Source of the DNA: Tetraselmis striata
Lineage: Eukaryota; Chlorophyta; Chlorodendrophyceae; Chlorodendrales; Chlorodendraceae
Assembly (NCBI GenBank): GCA_006384855.1
Contig: VCJN01003079.1
Coordinates: forward strand, 107,849-171,848
Reading direction: 5' to 3'
DNA length: 64,000 nt
In this document: piece after piece, positions 12,081 through 22,918 of the stretch
Layout of the letters: each line of letters starts with the position of its first letter
Numbering within the stretch: position 1 is the stretch's first letter
Notes under the pieces: generated by a model
The model's input: the letters and a program-made list of their open reading frames with translations, nothing else
The model's database searches: none
Told to the model about the DNA's origin: nothing
Program-made: the position numbers and the translations under genes

Positions 12081-13400
12081 ACTTCCCCGCTCGCACCAAA
12101 AATGCTTTCCTTCATTGCGCCACCCGCGCCCCGCAACGCCTCAAACGCGAAAGTTTTTCTACGGCTTCAAGGTCTGTGACCTGATGCCCCCCCCCATCCC
12201 TCCCGTTTGCCCCCACTCATCGGCAGCGTTGTCAGCGCAAAGCTTCATTGAGTTATTGTTGCCGTAGTTGCATGAAACACGCTGCAGGTGATGAAGCAAT
12301 TCTTTTGGGATGAGGAATGGGCTATGCAGCGAAGCACGTGCAGAGACCAATCTATCAATGGGTTTTGGAACTCTGAAGCATGCAAGGCCATGGAAGCTGC
12401 CACCAACGGGCAGTTTTCTCACAAAGACAATGGAGTGTATGATTTATGTGGAGATGGGGTGGAGATGCACTACAGCAAAGCAAAATTGAAATTGATTACA
12501 ACTGCTAGTCTGTTGCGGCCACTAGCTCATACTGAGTGGTTCTTGGGGCCTGCTATCTCTAACCATACATGGTAGGGAACACTACGTGTAATCACAGCTC
12601 AAGCTACCGGCCGTCCTCCCGTGTTTCCTAGCCCCTCCTCCTTCCAACGGGCTGTAGCTAGGACAACAACGCCCCCATGCTGTCCCTACCTAAGTCAGGC
12701 CTATCCTATATTCGGAGCTCAGCAGGTAAGCTTAGGAAGCGTCCCGCCTACAGCTACTAAGGTAAGAGGAGGGAATGGGGGCTGGCCGGAATAGCTAATT
12801 GTCGCTCAGTATTTATCCACCGCTGATCCGGCTAGTAGAGTTTGGTGGGGGCTGCGATGCCCTCCGTCATTACAGTAAAGATTGTTATATATGTCTGGGG
12901 AGAACTGCTGCGGTAATCAACGATGGGATGTCCCGTGTTTCGGGCGGTACTGTCCTAATCGCGTGAAAGTGTAGCACAATGGCAGCACCGGTTGCAAGCC
13001 TTAGTAGCGGCTGGTGTTCTTAGGTCTGCTGGTCGGCTTGTCGCAGCGGCGGATCGAGCGGCCGGTACTGGTGTGTGCTGCCGGATTGGCGGGCGGTTTC
13101 GTCGTCAGTCTCCCACTCGCTGTCGGAGTCGCGAGTGCCCGAGAGGCGCGGCTTGCTCCTGCGGCGGTTGCGGGTGGTGCCGCCTGAGCGGCTACGACCC
13201 CTGGGCTGCTTTTTCTTTTGCTTGCCAGGTGCTACTCCCTTGCCCTTGCCCGCCGGGAGGGGCTGGCGGGGGCGTTGCTCGAGCTTGATCGAGTGGCGTT
13301 GGGGATTTCGCAGGGGGTGTGACTCCGCTGTGAGTCGGACGAGTTCGGCCTCAAGTGCAGACTGACTGGCTTGGGAGGACCGGGCAAGCAGTGGGCGGTC
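12081..13400. other. Gene-poor stretch with one short orphan ORF
   Basis: The only notable item is a plus-strand frame at 12288-12575 (QFFWDEEWAMQRSTCRDQ..., then LCGDGVEMHYSK). Its amino-acid composition is protein-like and the GDGVEM-SK part vaguely recalls GDGV motifs near the catalytic Asp of some DDE transposases. There is no supporting domain or splice structure. The remainder (12580-13400) shows nothing I can name. Confidence 0.25.
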
Positions 13401-15484
13401 TCGGCGGTGAGGTGCTGACGCTCAACAAGTTTTCTGTGGTGCCGTCAAGTGTGCCCTCGCGGAATGTGCGTTGCGCTAGAGAGCGCTGGGGGGAAGTCGA
13501 AGGAAACGTCAGCCGGACACGGTACCTCCGCTGCTCCACGATGGGCGGTATCCACATCCATGGTGTTGTCGTTCTCCTCGTAGATCGGTTCGAGTTCGTC
13601 CTTGTCGTCTGCTTGTGCTTCCCTCACTGCGTTCGCCGACGGGGCGGTGGCAGTGGGCGCAGGGGCTGGGCGGGCTGCTCCGGGGGCGGGCTCCGGTGCT
13701 GTTCGGCGTCGGTCGATGGCTGCGATGGCAGTAGCGACCGTCCCTCGCCTCTGTATCATGTGCCCGAACCCGGGGGGGGGGGGGGGGGTCGTCGGTGACC
13801 TATGGTTCGGGCTGGGCTGTTGGGGTCGCTGTTAGTGTTAGTTGGGCTGGGCCGGCTAGTGTTGGTGTTGGTGTTGTGCCCGCATGTCGCCCTTCTGCCG
13901 GTGCCTGAGCTGCCGCGGCCTTGATCTTCCCGCTCGCCGTCGAGACTGTCTTACGCCGCTGCTATGTTATGTCAGTTGCGCGGGGTGCCGCCGATGATGT
14001 TGTGGTCGTGATGTGCGGTCAGCTGCATGGTGAGAGTGTAGATTGGGCATTGTTCGGCCCGGATGGCGAGGGATGTTGTAGGGGTCTTCCGAGCTTTCTT
14101 TTGTTGGCCCATCGTTGTACGTCCGAGCTGGTTTTGGCCAGTGGTGCCGCCGAGTTCTCCCGCCTCTCGGACAGTCTGGCTAAAGGGGTGTACGAGTAGT
14201 TCCGAGGGATCGAACTCGGACTCCGTGAGGTAGATGACGATGGTGCGGAGGCGTACCGCCCGCAGTATTGCGACGGGAGAGGTGAGGGCCACTGCCATGC
14301 GTAGGGTGTCCGCGAACTCCTCGTCCTCTTTGCCGGGGGAGATGGCGCAGAGATTGTCATCTCCCACGCTTAGCAGTTTCGGCTTGGAGTGGTATTGCCG
14401 CAAATCGACGCCATCAGTCATCATGGTGTCCGTCAGGCACTTGGCGTGCTGCAGCGTTGATACGCTGGTTGATGGTGGTTGCGATGGCCTCTGGTAGCTG
14501 CTCGACCGTCGGCAGCTCCAAGTCGGCTAGTGGGCCGGTACAGATCGCTCGGGCCGTCAGTGCGCATCGGAAGAAGTGCTTGAACAGTGCTGGGGGCAGC
14601 ACTCACTGGTGTGGGGTGGGGGTCCGCGCGTTCTTCACTGCGTTCGACGGTGACCTGGATCACCGCTCGGCCAAGCGTTTGGTCGCCAAACGGCAGCGCC
14701 AGTACGGCGTCGCGGCACACATCATGTAGTAGGCACGCCGCTTCGGGATCAAGGAGTTCGAGTCGCACCGAGTCGGCCGAGCGGCGAGCCTTCCACACCT
14801 CGCGGACCTCCAAGAGGGCCAATACGGTGTGGGTTGGGGGGCAAATAACGGCGTCGTATGCGTCTGGGTCGGCCTCGTACTCGGCCCAGGCCCTCACGCC
14901 GGCCTGTGCCATGTTGTCTGCTGGCGTTGCCGCCGGTTGGTCTATCGCCGCTTCGCCAGGTTGGAGTTGGTCGTGCGCCGGGAGTAGGCCCTCCGCCAGG
15001 TGGTGCCAAGGTCGGCGCCTTTGTAAGGCCCTTGAATGAGGGGGAGCGGAGCCACATCCGGTAGGTGTACCGGTCGCTCGATGTCGTCGAGGTGCGGCGC
15101 TCCAAGCAGGCGGGTGAAAGCAGCGACGGCCCTAGCGGTCGAGGATTGTTGTGCCCTCTCCTGTCCATTGGGTTTGCAGAACGCCAGCGGCCGTTTCTCG
15201 GCGGGCCAGTCGCAGTAAAACGGACCCATTGATAGTGGGGAGCATGGTGCCACTCGACTGAGTTGGGTTGGCTCGGGCGTTAAGGGCGTCAAATTGCAGC
15301 GAGGGCAGCGGTCGTCGTAGCTCCAGTCACCATCCACGGAGTGGCTGTACCGATGCTCATCGCACGGGCAGGAGTGAACGATACACTTCTTTATGTCCCG
15401 GACGTTCAGGCACTGCTCCATTTGTACCACGTCTTGGTAAGCTATATCCGGCGCTTGAAGTTGCGACGCCCCATGGCACACCAC
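13400..15484 (-). pseudogene. Series of broken minus-strand ORFs, retroelement-like
   Basis: Successive minus-strand frames at 15484-14942, 14912-14433, 14424-13972 and 13759-13445 carry protein-like sequence with C/G-ending codons but do not connect by splice sites. The first includes a Cys/His cluster (CPCDEHRYSHS, then CPRCN) that could be a zinc-binding knuckle. The second is rich in acidic and hydrophobic helices. The last resembles a disordered Ala/Pro-rich ORF1 tail. The most economical reading is one old retroelement or host gene broken by frameshifts. I cannot name the family. Confidence 0.3.
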
Positions 15485-16499
15485 TACTCGGCGCCGGCGG
15501 CTCGCAGCGGCGGGGTAAGTTGGTAGGGGCTAGTCACTGGCGCTCACGATGCTGCGATGCATGGTTAAGTGTCCGCGCGAGTGCAACTTAGCCGGTTTGA
15601 GACCTACGGTACGGTTGACCGTTGCGTCGTCACGGAGCTTGTGAGGCGTTAATTAAAGTACAGTGTGGCGAAAGTCCCAACGATTACGGGTAGCCGCGCG
15701 AGGCGCGATGTGGGTCAAATGTACTATGGGAATCGCACAACATGCTACGGGTAGCATATTACGGAACGCGGGCGAGCCGGGCACGTCATTATTGCAACTA
15801 CCGAGCCTTGCAGAAAAGTTGCGATTACACGGTATGTACGGCGATTACACGACCATTCCGTGGGAAAATCGCGATTACGGGCCAATACAATATAAATACG
15901 AGACAGTCCGGGAGGCTAGTGTGCTACCGTCTACTTGTGGTACCTTGCTCGATGTCACTGTTCGCTGTCACCATGCTGCTCGTTGTCATTGCTCTCGCAC
16001 TGTCATTGTCACTCGCTGTCGCTGTCACTCTGCCCCGGCCATGCCCGACAACTCCTGCTTCATCTACATCAAGTCACTCGGGGTTCATGGCAAGCACAAC
16101 AACTTTGCCGAGGGGGGCGTTGTCCCACTTGATTGAGACGCTGATCATGCGGACTTGTGGAAGCGGGGGGCGCTGAGATGGCCCGGCCTCGGCCTCGCTG
16201 CTGTCCTCCATCGCGGGGCGGAGTGGGTGCATGGGGCTGTTGGGCGGTGGGTAAGGTGGGAGTAGTGACTCACGGCGACTGCTGCGGGCCGCGCGCACAG
16301 TTTAGGATAGCGTGCGTGGCAGCGCCCAAGGGCGCGCGTGGTCGGCGCACGCTTACTCATCTGCGGGTGTGAGCTCACGCTTTATGTACTGTTTCGTTCC
16401 CCGAAAAAGTTCTCTTAATAAACAAGTTCTCCCTCCGATGTTTCGGGAAATCGGCAGCTAAACCATGAAATTAATTCGGAAGAGCATTATCATAGTGAA

Positions 16500-16690
16500 C
16501 TTAATATGATAGGCGGGTTTCTGAACTTGTTGCTGCTGTCCATCCGCGCAGACTTCTGTCGACATGGCGCACGGCGCGGTTATCACAGTGAATGTCATAC
16601 TTTTACAATAGGCGGGTTGCTGAATTTGTTGCTCCTGTCTGTCCGCGCAGACTTCTGGCTACGTGGCGCGCGGCACCGCGCGCGGCCCGC
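16500..16690. repeat. Tandem duplication of about 105 bp
   Basis: Two imperfect head-to-tail copies start with ATAGGCGGGTTTCTGAA (near 16510) and ATAGGCGGGTTGCTGAA (near 16610). Each continues through a TTGTTGCT...TCCGCGCAGACTTCTG segment to a GTGGCGC/ATGGCGC stretch. Copies differ by scattered substitutions. No coding potential. Confidence 0.7.
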
Positions 16691-16845
16691 GACGAGTACA
16701 GGGAAGCGAAGAGCATTCATAATACTAAGAATACTTAATATTATAAGAATGATAATATAATGATAATAATAAATAATGCGAGCAATAATCCTTACAACAG
16801 CGCATGGTATAATCGTAATAAGCAATTCTTAAATAGATAAATAAT

Positions 16846-16990
16846 ATCCGCATTACCATTACGGTTATAAGTACGACATGTATCCGGACAGCACCATAAT
16901 GCTTGATGATAAATAATAATATCCGCGTTACCAGTACGGATGTAAATACGACATGTATCCGGACAGCACCATAATGCTTGATGATTGCTT
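16846..16990. repeat. Tandem duplication of 73 bp in AT-rich DNA
   Basis: Two direct copies, TCCGCATTACCATTACGG at 16848 and TCCGCGTTACCAGTACGG at 16921, share the downstream block ACATGTATCCGGACAGCACC and the end ATAATGCTTGATGAT. The unit lies in an AT-rich island (about 16.7-17.3 kb) with ATA/TAA-type simple sequence, in contrast with the GC-rich genes around it. Confidence 0.8.
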
Positions 16991-17590
16991 GATGCGCGCT
17001 GCTATTACCGAATCCGACGCAAGGAGTAGTGTAGAAAGATAGCGATTAACCAGAAGGATATATAATAAAGGATTATAGTATTACTAAAATAAATTATAGT
17101 ATATAGTATGTATTGCTTCATTCAATATAAATGCGAATTGATGTTTCCGCGAACCGGCGACTGGTAGTGCGCACAACAGCCGCTGCCCGTAAACTGGGCT
17201 ATACAGTGACTACTGTCTATGTCTTGTATGTCATATATATGTATTCATAAATATTTACATGTACAGGTGCATACATATATATATATATAACACAATCGGC
17301 AGCCGCTTGCTGTGCATGATGTACTACTGTGCTTCGTTCACTACTGGTACCTGGTACGGCCGCGCGGGAACCCCCATGCCAATATTAATTCATTCCGGAC
17401 GCCCGGGGATACGAATAGGCGGATGACAAATAGCTCAGCCTATTATCCCGCACCGCCCGCACCTGCTGACTACAGCAGTGGCAGATGAACAGGCGAAACC
17501 TGTAGCGCCGAAGCACAACGCCAACTTCGCCACACAGACAGCATAACGTCAGACGACCCTAGGCGGGGTGTTAATCGTGCGGTAGACGAG

Positions 17591-19096
17591 GTGCGAACCG
17601 CAATGTATGCACCAGGCATGAGCCGAGAGGTATTAGAGCGTGCGCTGCGAGAGGAGCTCATGGAGCCGTTCCTGGAGGCTGGCGCTCCCCGCGTACAGCC
17701 GGCTGCCCTTCAGGCTGCTCTCGCGCGGCTGCGTGACGCGCTAATGACTGGCGTTACCGGGAAGGTTCGCCTGGATAGGAAACTGGTGTGATGCCCCTCT
17801 ACTGCTTGTACTTCTGGCGGCGACCGCTTTCGCCCGACAGTCGGGCCTCTATTGCTTTTTTCGGGGGAGAATTGTATCTGCAGCGCCCGCGGGGTTCCGT
17901 CACAGCACGCGGAAGGCACGAACGCATAAATTCGTGTGTACATGCGGTGGTGACCACGGTCGTATCTCCCGTATCGCGACACCGCCACCACAGCCATCCG
18001 TGCTCCCAGCGATCCAAGACACAACGAAGTGCTATTAACAGTCTTACATATCACACCAGCTGGCGGAATAGCTAGTGACGGGGCGCTGGTTAACCTCACG
18101 CTGGAGGAAATTGCCAACGCGCGAGTAATCCGACGGACATGTTTTGTCGAAACATCCACCACTGACGCTTACGCCCCCCTGACGCACGTCCGCCGACAGG
18201 TTGACAACGTCATGATAGGACTCGACCAGCTTCACAGTGACCTGGAAACCATGCCTGCGAATCGTATGCGGTTAGAGATTGATGCAACGCGGACTGTGCA
18301 AGTCGGCTCGGGCGCGCCGAAGGACCTAGACGTGGAGTTGCGCGTGTTCCGGAACATCCTGTGCAGCGTGCTGGAGCATGGTCAGCAGTGGCGACGTACC
18401 AGCGGCTCCGACAGCGGAATTACCTGTCCATTGTCTCATGTCTTGACACTTCGAGCGCTAGGTATTGCTGACTCAGAGGATACCCACAGCAGCGCACCGT
18501 CCACGCCCCATAACGGTCACTCGGTCGGCCGCAGCGTGTACCGCGAGCGCGCCACGCTATCAGACGAGACGAACGCGCGGACTGACGAAAAGCCGGCGGC
18601 GCGGCACTCGCGATCTCTATCCCGGTGCATCCGCCGCGGCTTACAACACAACCTCAAGGCGGAGCTTCAGCAAGAACATGAGGCCACTCTTGGGCTTGTC
18701 GCCTGGGCCAAAGAGGCAACACGAGACCGGACGCACGTTGTACTGCTGCCGACCCCATGGAGCCGCCCGAGCAAAACTGATAAAACGCAGCGCCACATCA
18801 CATTTCACATTGCGGGCTCTTCCGTGGCCAAGACCGAGTCCGATGGACCGATCCGTTCACGGCGCCTTACTCCGACAAGACATTCAGCTACAGGACTGCG
18901 GCGGTCGGTGTCGACGGAGTCGCTCGGCGCTTGTATCCTACGTTCATCGGACTCTTTCTCGACACTCAAGAATACGTTCAAAGCGTTCTGAAGGCACATA
19001 CGGTCGCCAACGCTACTTTAAATTTCTATTCCACCCTGAGCTACTATGGTGTCGAGATTCCGCCTAAAAAGCGCAACTATCATCATGAACTCTGAG
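17591..19096 (+). pseudogene. Unidentified, apparently intronless and broken coding region
   Basis: Three plus-strand stretches look like protein but lie in different frames. The first, 17591-17791, ends in ALARLRDALMTGVTGKVRL and is helical. The second, 18029 to about 18800, reads LEEIANARVIRRTCFVET, then VIGLDQLHSDLE-like and LEIDATRTVQVGSG segments. The third, about 18830-19096, reads WTDPFTAPYSDKTFSYRTA, then LYPTFIGLFLDTQEY, and ends YGVEIPPKKRNYHHEL plus a stop. The third has the composition of a folded protein C-terminus but is out of frame with the long open frame over the same DNA (to 18991). I found no convincing splice sites joining them, so frameshifts are likely. Codon use is less C/G-biased than in the intron-bearing genes and AT-rich DNA flanks the region. 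Capture from a virus or transposon is possible, but no family is recognised. Confidence 0.4.
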
Positions 19097-19139
19097 GATC
19101 TAGCTGATCTGAAGATATTTGTCTCACCGCAAGATACCT

Positions 19140-19205
19140 GTACAGTACTGGAATGGCCAAGACCGGTACTTGAATGGCCAAGTACTTGAATGGCCAAGAC
19201 CAAGA
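19140..19205. repeat. Short tandem repeat, unit about 20 bp
   Basis: Three near-copies of a unit containing GAATGGCCAAG with a GTACTT/GTACTG part lie directly after the end of the unidentified coding region. No other feature is visible between 19205 and the stop of the SMP-30 gene at 19744. Confidence 0.6.
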
Positions 19206-19743
19206 CACAACTCAACTAGCATACGAACTCGCAACAGCAAAACTCAACCTGATATCCTTTTAGCAAGTATCTTTCTAATGCACATTCGCCCTGTTCACGA
19301 GTTTATTCAGGATTCATAGACAGTTTGATACAGTGCATTGGCATCTTGCCTATCTCCAGCCCTCTTGATTGCCGCCGAGGCAACCTCGCAGCTGATGGAG
19401 ACCTTTTCCAAACATTCTTTGTTCTTCCCCTGGCCTGGACGCTCTCTCCTTTTCTGTGAAACAACCCCCACAGTGCTATCAGGTGCGGCTTCCGGGACAT
19501 AGTCTGCCATCAGGTTTATTGCCCAATGATAACATTATTCAATTATGATCGTCATTTCACTGCATGATTTGATACAATAGAAAAGGGGGATGCCGTCATT
19601 CAGTTACATGCGCATATGGACAATGGGCTTTAGGGCTGTCTCCACATCACAACAAGATGATATATACGAAATTTATATGTCTTCAATAGGATGGGCTTAA
19701 CTTTTATGGTGCCACGAGCCCCGGAGGCAATCAAGTGCGGTGC

Positions 19744-21652
19744 TTACGCTCGCAGGATAACCTCCGGCTCTGGCAGCCCCTGGATTGGCACATCCACTGC
19801 AAACAAGCTTCCTGCTTCTGGCTGGGAAGCCAGCTCATCCTCTGACATCTTGCGCCGCGTTGTGGTGATATACAGGGTAGTGAGGTTCGGGCCCCCGAGT
19901 GCGCAGCAAGTCACATTCGGCACAGGTACTTCAACCACTGTATCGATGATTCCGTCTTCTGGCCGATGCCGCACCTGCATGAAGGTGTACACACAGTGAG
20001 TATATGTTGAGAGCAAGGATCTTCCGGCTGAGTTCTTCATGCGAGTCACAAGCCATGAGAGAGCTACAGCTATGACGTTAGGTGCGGTCGTGATGTTGCC
20101 GCATGTAATGATGCCATAAACATACCACTCGGGACGCTCCAAACTGAGCGCTCCACAGCCCACCCGCGGAATCCACTGTTGCGCCATCAGGAAAGCCTTC
20201 CGCCTCACGTGTCATTTGATAAAATACGCGCGGCTCGCCCGGAACATCGTCATATGGGAATGCAAGGATGTTGCGGGTAGGGGAATCACAAAAGTACATA
20301 GTGTCTCCAGCGGGGGAAAACGCTATGCTGTTGGCTACCCGCACACGACGCTCCAGAAGACGGGCCTGTAAATTGCGCCAGCAAGGTCAGAGGCTGTTGC
20401 CCAGTGCATTATGCTGCCCAGCTTGCAGGCTTGCAAGTTTGGAGGGGATGGTATCCCTCTCGTAGTGGAGAAAACGCATGGCATCACCTACCACTGTCTG
20501 ATTGGTCTCAAGGCGGTACACTCCCGACAACTGCTGCCCGCCGTCACTCCGATGGCTTTCATTGTAGCCTCCAAAGACAAGTCTGCCACTCCAGGGATCG
20601 ATTCAGATTGTGCAGCCCTCATAGGACAAATGAAGAAGAGGCACACGCGGCTGATATTCAAATCCAAATGCGCCATCACAATATGCACCCTCATTCAGCC
20701 ATTGCATCTGTGATGACTGCTGAAGCTTGTCACACCTGCCTTGCCTGTCCACACGCCCATCGTTTGGCCGTGTCGATGGCAACTCGGTCTCGAATCCCTC
20801 TTCAAGCCGGTGCCTGGAAACAAACAACACGCGTTATGACAGTTCATTTCCAGTATGCAGCTTCCAGTATTATACCTTTCAGAAAACCTGAAATTTTCGA
20901 ATCCGTGTCGGCTCGACCATGCTTCAACAGGGAGGCCGCTGACCTCACAGTGGACGTTTCAAGATCATAAATGGAAAGACCTCCTGCACAAGCGGCAAGT
21001 CATAGTATGGTGTTATTAGCTGACAAAGCCATCCTGCCAGGTTAATCCAAGCCCCCTGGGATGCTCTTGAAACGCTTCTACTATTGTCCCCAGCCCAGCA
21101 TCTCAGATTTACCTGGGCTTTAAGTATGCCGTCCACCGTATGCACAACGTTCCTTAGCCAACAAATGCAAATTGGTTGACCCAACAGAAAAGAAATGGCA
21201 TACCACCTCACCCGCCAAACAACCCTGAAATGAGCCTGAGGCAAGGCAGCCAAGGCTGCGTCACCTTCGAGCGCTAGCAGCACCTCGTTAGAGCGATCAG
21301 TAAGCGCCACTGTGCCTGGGCGTTCATTCAGTGACCACGATGTGTATTTATGGGCTTCGCCTCGCGCTGCTGGGGGCTTCATCTCTTGAAGCAGCCGCCC
21401 CTGCCACAATATTACGCAGGCAATATGAAGCGTGGGAGGCCACCTGCCTATGAGATGCATTGATGTTGGAGCCTACTCGTGGCAGCCATGGCAGGATGGA
21501 CAGGATTTGGCAAGGTGTTGGCGTCTGATCACCTCGATATCCACCCACAGCAGGGTGCCCCGACCCCGACTCCACACCGCCCCTTCGCCCAGCAGGTTGC
21601 GGCAGTCGACCGCCAGCCGCGCCGTTAAATACCTGCAGCCAGCTGCCGTCAT
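19744..21652 (-). CDS. SMP-30/gluconolactonase (regucalcin-like) protein
   Basis: Seven exons keep frame with GT-AG borders: 21652-21533, 21400-21265, 20983-20944, 20813-20736, 20582-20492, 20365-20126, 19974-19744. The product is 311 aa, close to the usual 300. The six-bladed propeller signature is intact. Metal ligands correspond to Glu23 (LGEGAVW), Asn167 (VANSIAFSP) and Asp215 (FPDGATVD). Substrate-side Arg114 and Asn116 lie in TRPNDGRVDRQGR. Family members hydrolyse sugar lactones or other lactone-type substrates using a divalent metal; the substrate here is not predictable. An in-frame ATG at 21748 could add 32 basic residues (a possible targeting sequence). Its start faces the DUF179 gene across about 1.2 kb that holds two copies of a dispersed repeat. 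Confidence 0.9.
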
Positions 21653-22052
21653 AGCTGCGTGCCGCTGCCGCCAGGGAAAAGACAGCAGGATGGGCGCCGT
21701 TATATTACGTGCCGGTTTTTTTACCGTCGCGCCGGTCGCTGCAAACACTGGTGCGATTGCAAACGCGCTAGCGGCTGCAGGCCTGCCGCGAGGAATGCAA
21801 TAGCGACTATCTGGCGCTTTATCGTCAACCTGCTCGCGGCAACGACTACGGCAGAGGCGAAGGCGTCTGAGCGGCGCTGCTGCTCATATCATGCAGTAAC
21901 TGGTTTCGCGGTGTCACCGCCGCTGTGGCGCTATGGAGTTCCAGGCAGGCTAGGGAAACTGAAAGCCTTGCAAGGTGTTGCTATAGCGCGCATAGCTGCG
22001 CGCATAGCTGAATATTGAGATCCAATAACAGTTTTGGAAATTCCGTCACTGG

Positions 22053-22186
22053 TCTTGCAGAATGCTCCGGCAATTTATTGCTTGTATGTCAACTACAGCG
22101 GAGCGTCGCCTACCCAGGGCTGTCCGTAATTGGATCGCTGGTTAAACGGTTTCACTGGTGCCAGTCCTGTCCCGGGGGCGAAGAAA
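22053..22186 (-). repeat. Dispersed ~150-bp repeat, copy A
   Basis: One of four related copies in the window (others at 22553, 38580 and 44022). Read on the minus strand it runs from GGGACAGGACTGGCACCAGTG through GATCCAATTACGGACAGCC to GCCGGAGCATTCTG. Compared with copy B it lacks about 22 bp in the middle (the TCTACGACGG part). No coding capacity or clear pol III box A/B was seen, so a MITE or a non-tRNA SINE remains possible. Confidence 0.75.
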
Positions 22187-22552
22187 ACAGATGAATAAAG
22201 GACGGATGATCGGGCATTCTAGCAACTACGACCATCCAATTTGCGTGTGGAGATACATATATATACCCTGTACAAAACTAATTCGATTAGTCCGCATTTC
22301 GCAGGCCAGTGATGGAATCTACAACACTAGCAATCAACTAATCCTTGCTCCTCCTGAATGTAATAGATGATTAGACGAACTTGTCGTCCTCGTACTTCGC
22401 CGGCCTTTAATAACTCCTCATGAGGCAAGCGCAGGTGGCCCGTGTTGCATCAGGCCTGGTGCCCTATGTATCGACCACCAGGCTTGCGGTTGCACATAAC
22501 TATAAACTCTACACACATACTTTACTTTAATTTTGTCACTAGCCTTTAATTA

Positions 22553-22711
22553 GTCTTGCAGAATGCTCCGGCAATTTGCTTGATGACTATAACGGAGCGT
22601 CGCCTACCCAGGGCTTTCCGTGACTGGATTGCTGCCTAAACGGCCGTCGTAGAGACGCTGCAAGGGTTTCACTGGTGCCAGTCCTGTCCCGGGGGCGAAA
22701 ACAAAAAGCAC
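22553..22711 (-). repeat. Dispersed ~150-bp repeat, copy B
   Basis: This copy is in the same orientation as copy A and about 500 bp from it. It contains the full middle segment (CTTGCAGCGTCTCTACGACG) that copy A lacks. It matches the intronic copy at 38580 almost base for base over more than 120 bp, which points to fairly recent dispersal. Confidence 0.85.
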
Positions 22712-22918
22712 CCTGAGCCGATTCGCCCACAGACACACTCGCCTCCCCTCCACAGCGACACCTCGTCATCGGCGCTCACTAATACACTTAGCCGCCGCCC
22801 AACCGTCTCTTGCCATCGCTACAATTGGTGGACTGTGCGGGGCACCTCCTCCGCTCGCCGGTCGTCTATCTCCGCGCAGCTGGGGAATCTGCAGCCTGCT
22901 GCGGGACTGATTAACGCC

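Noticed and set aside
21212-21264. Longer end of SMP-30 exon 2 (to the GTGAGG donor at 21211)
   Set aside because: The earlier donor after LLALEG joins in phase to GLSIYDLET and restores the family's usual ALE-GL-x-YDLET sequence, while the longer form does not.
22053-22711. Repeat copies A and B as the two LTRs of a small retroelement
   Set aside because: They are direct repeats about 500 bp apart, but related copies also occur singly elsewhere, A has an internal deletion, and no primer-binding or coding sequence lies between them.
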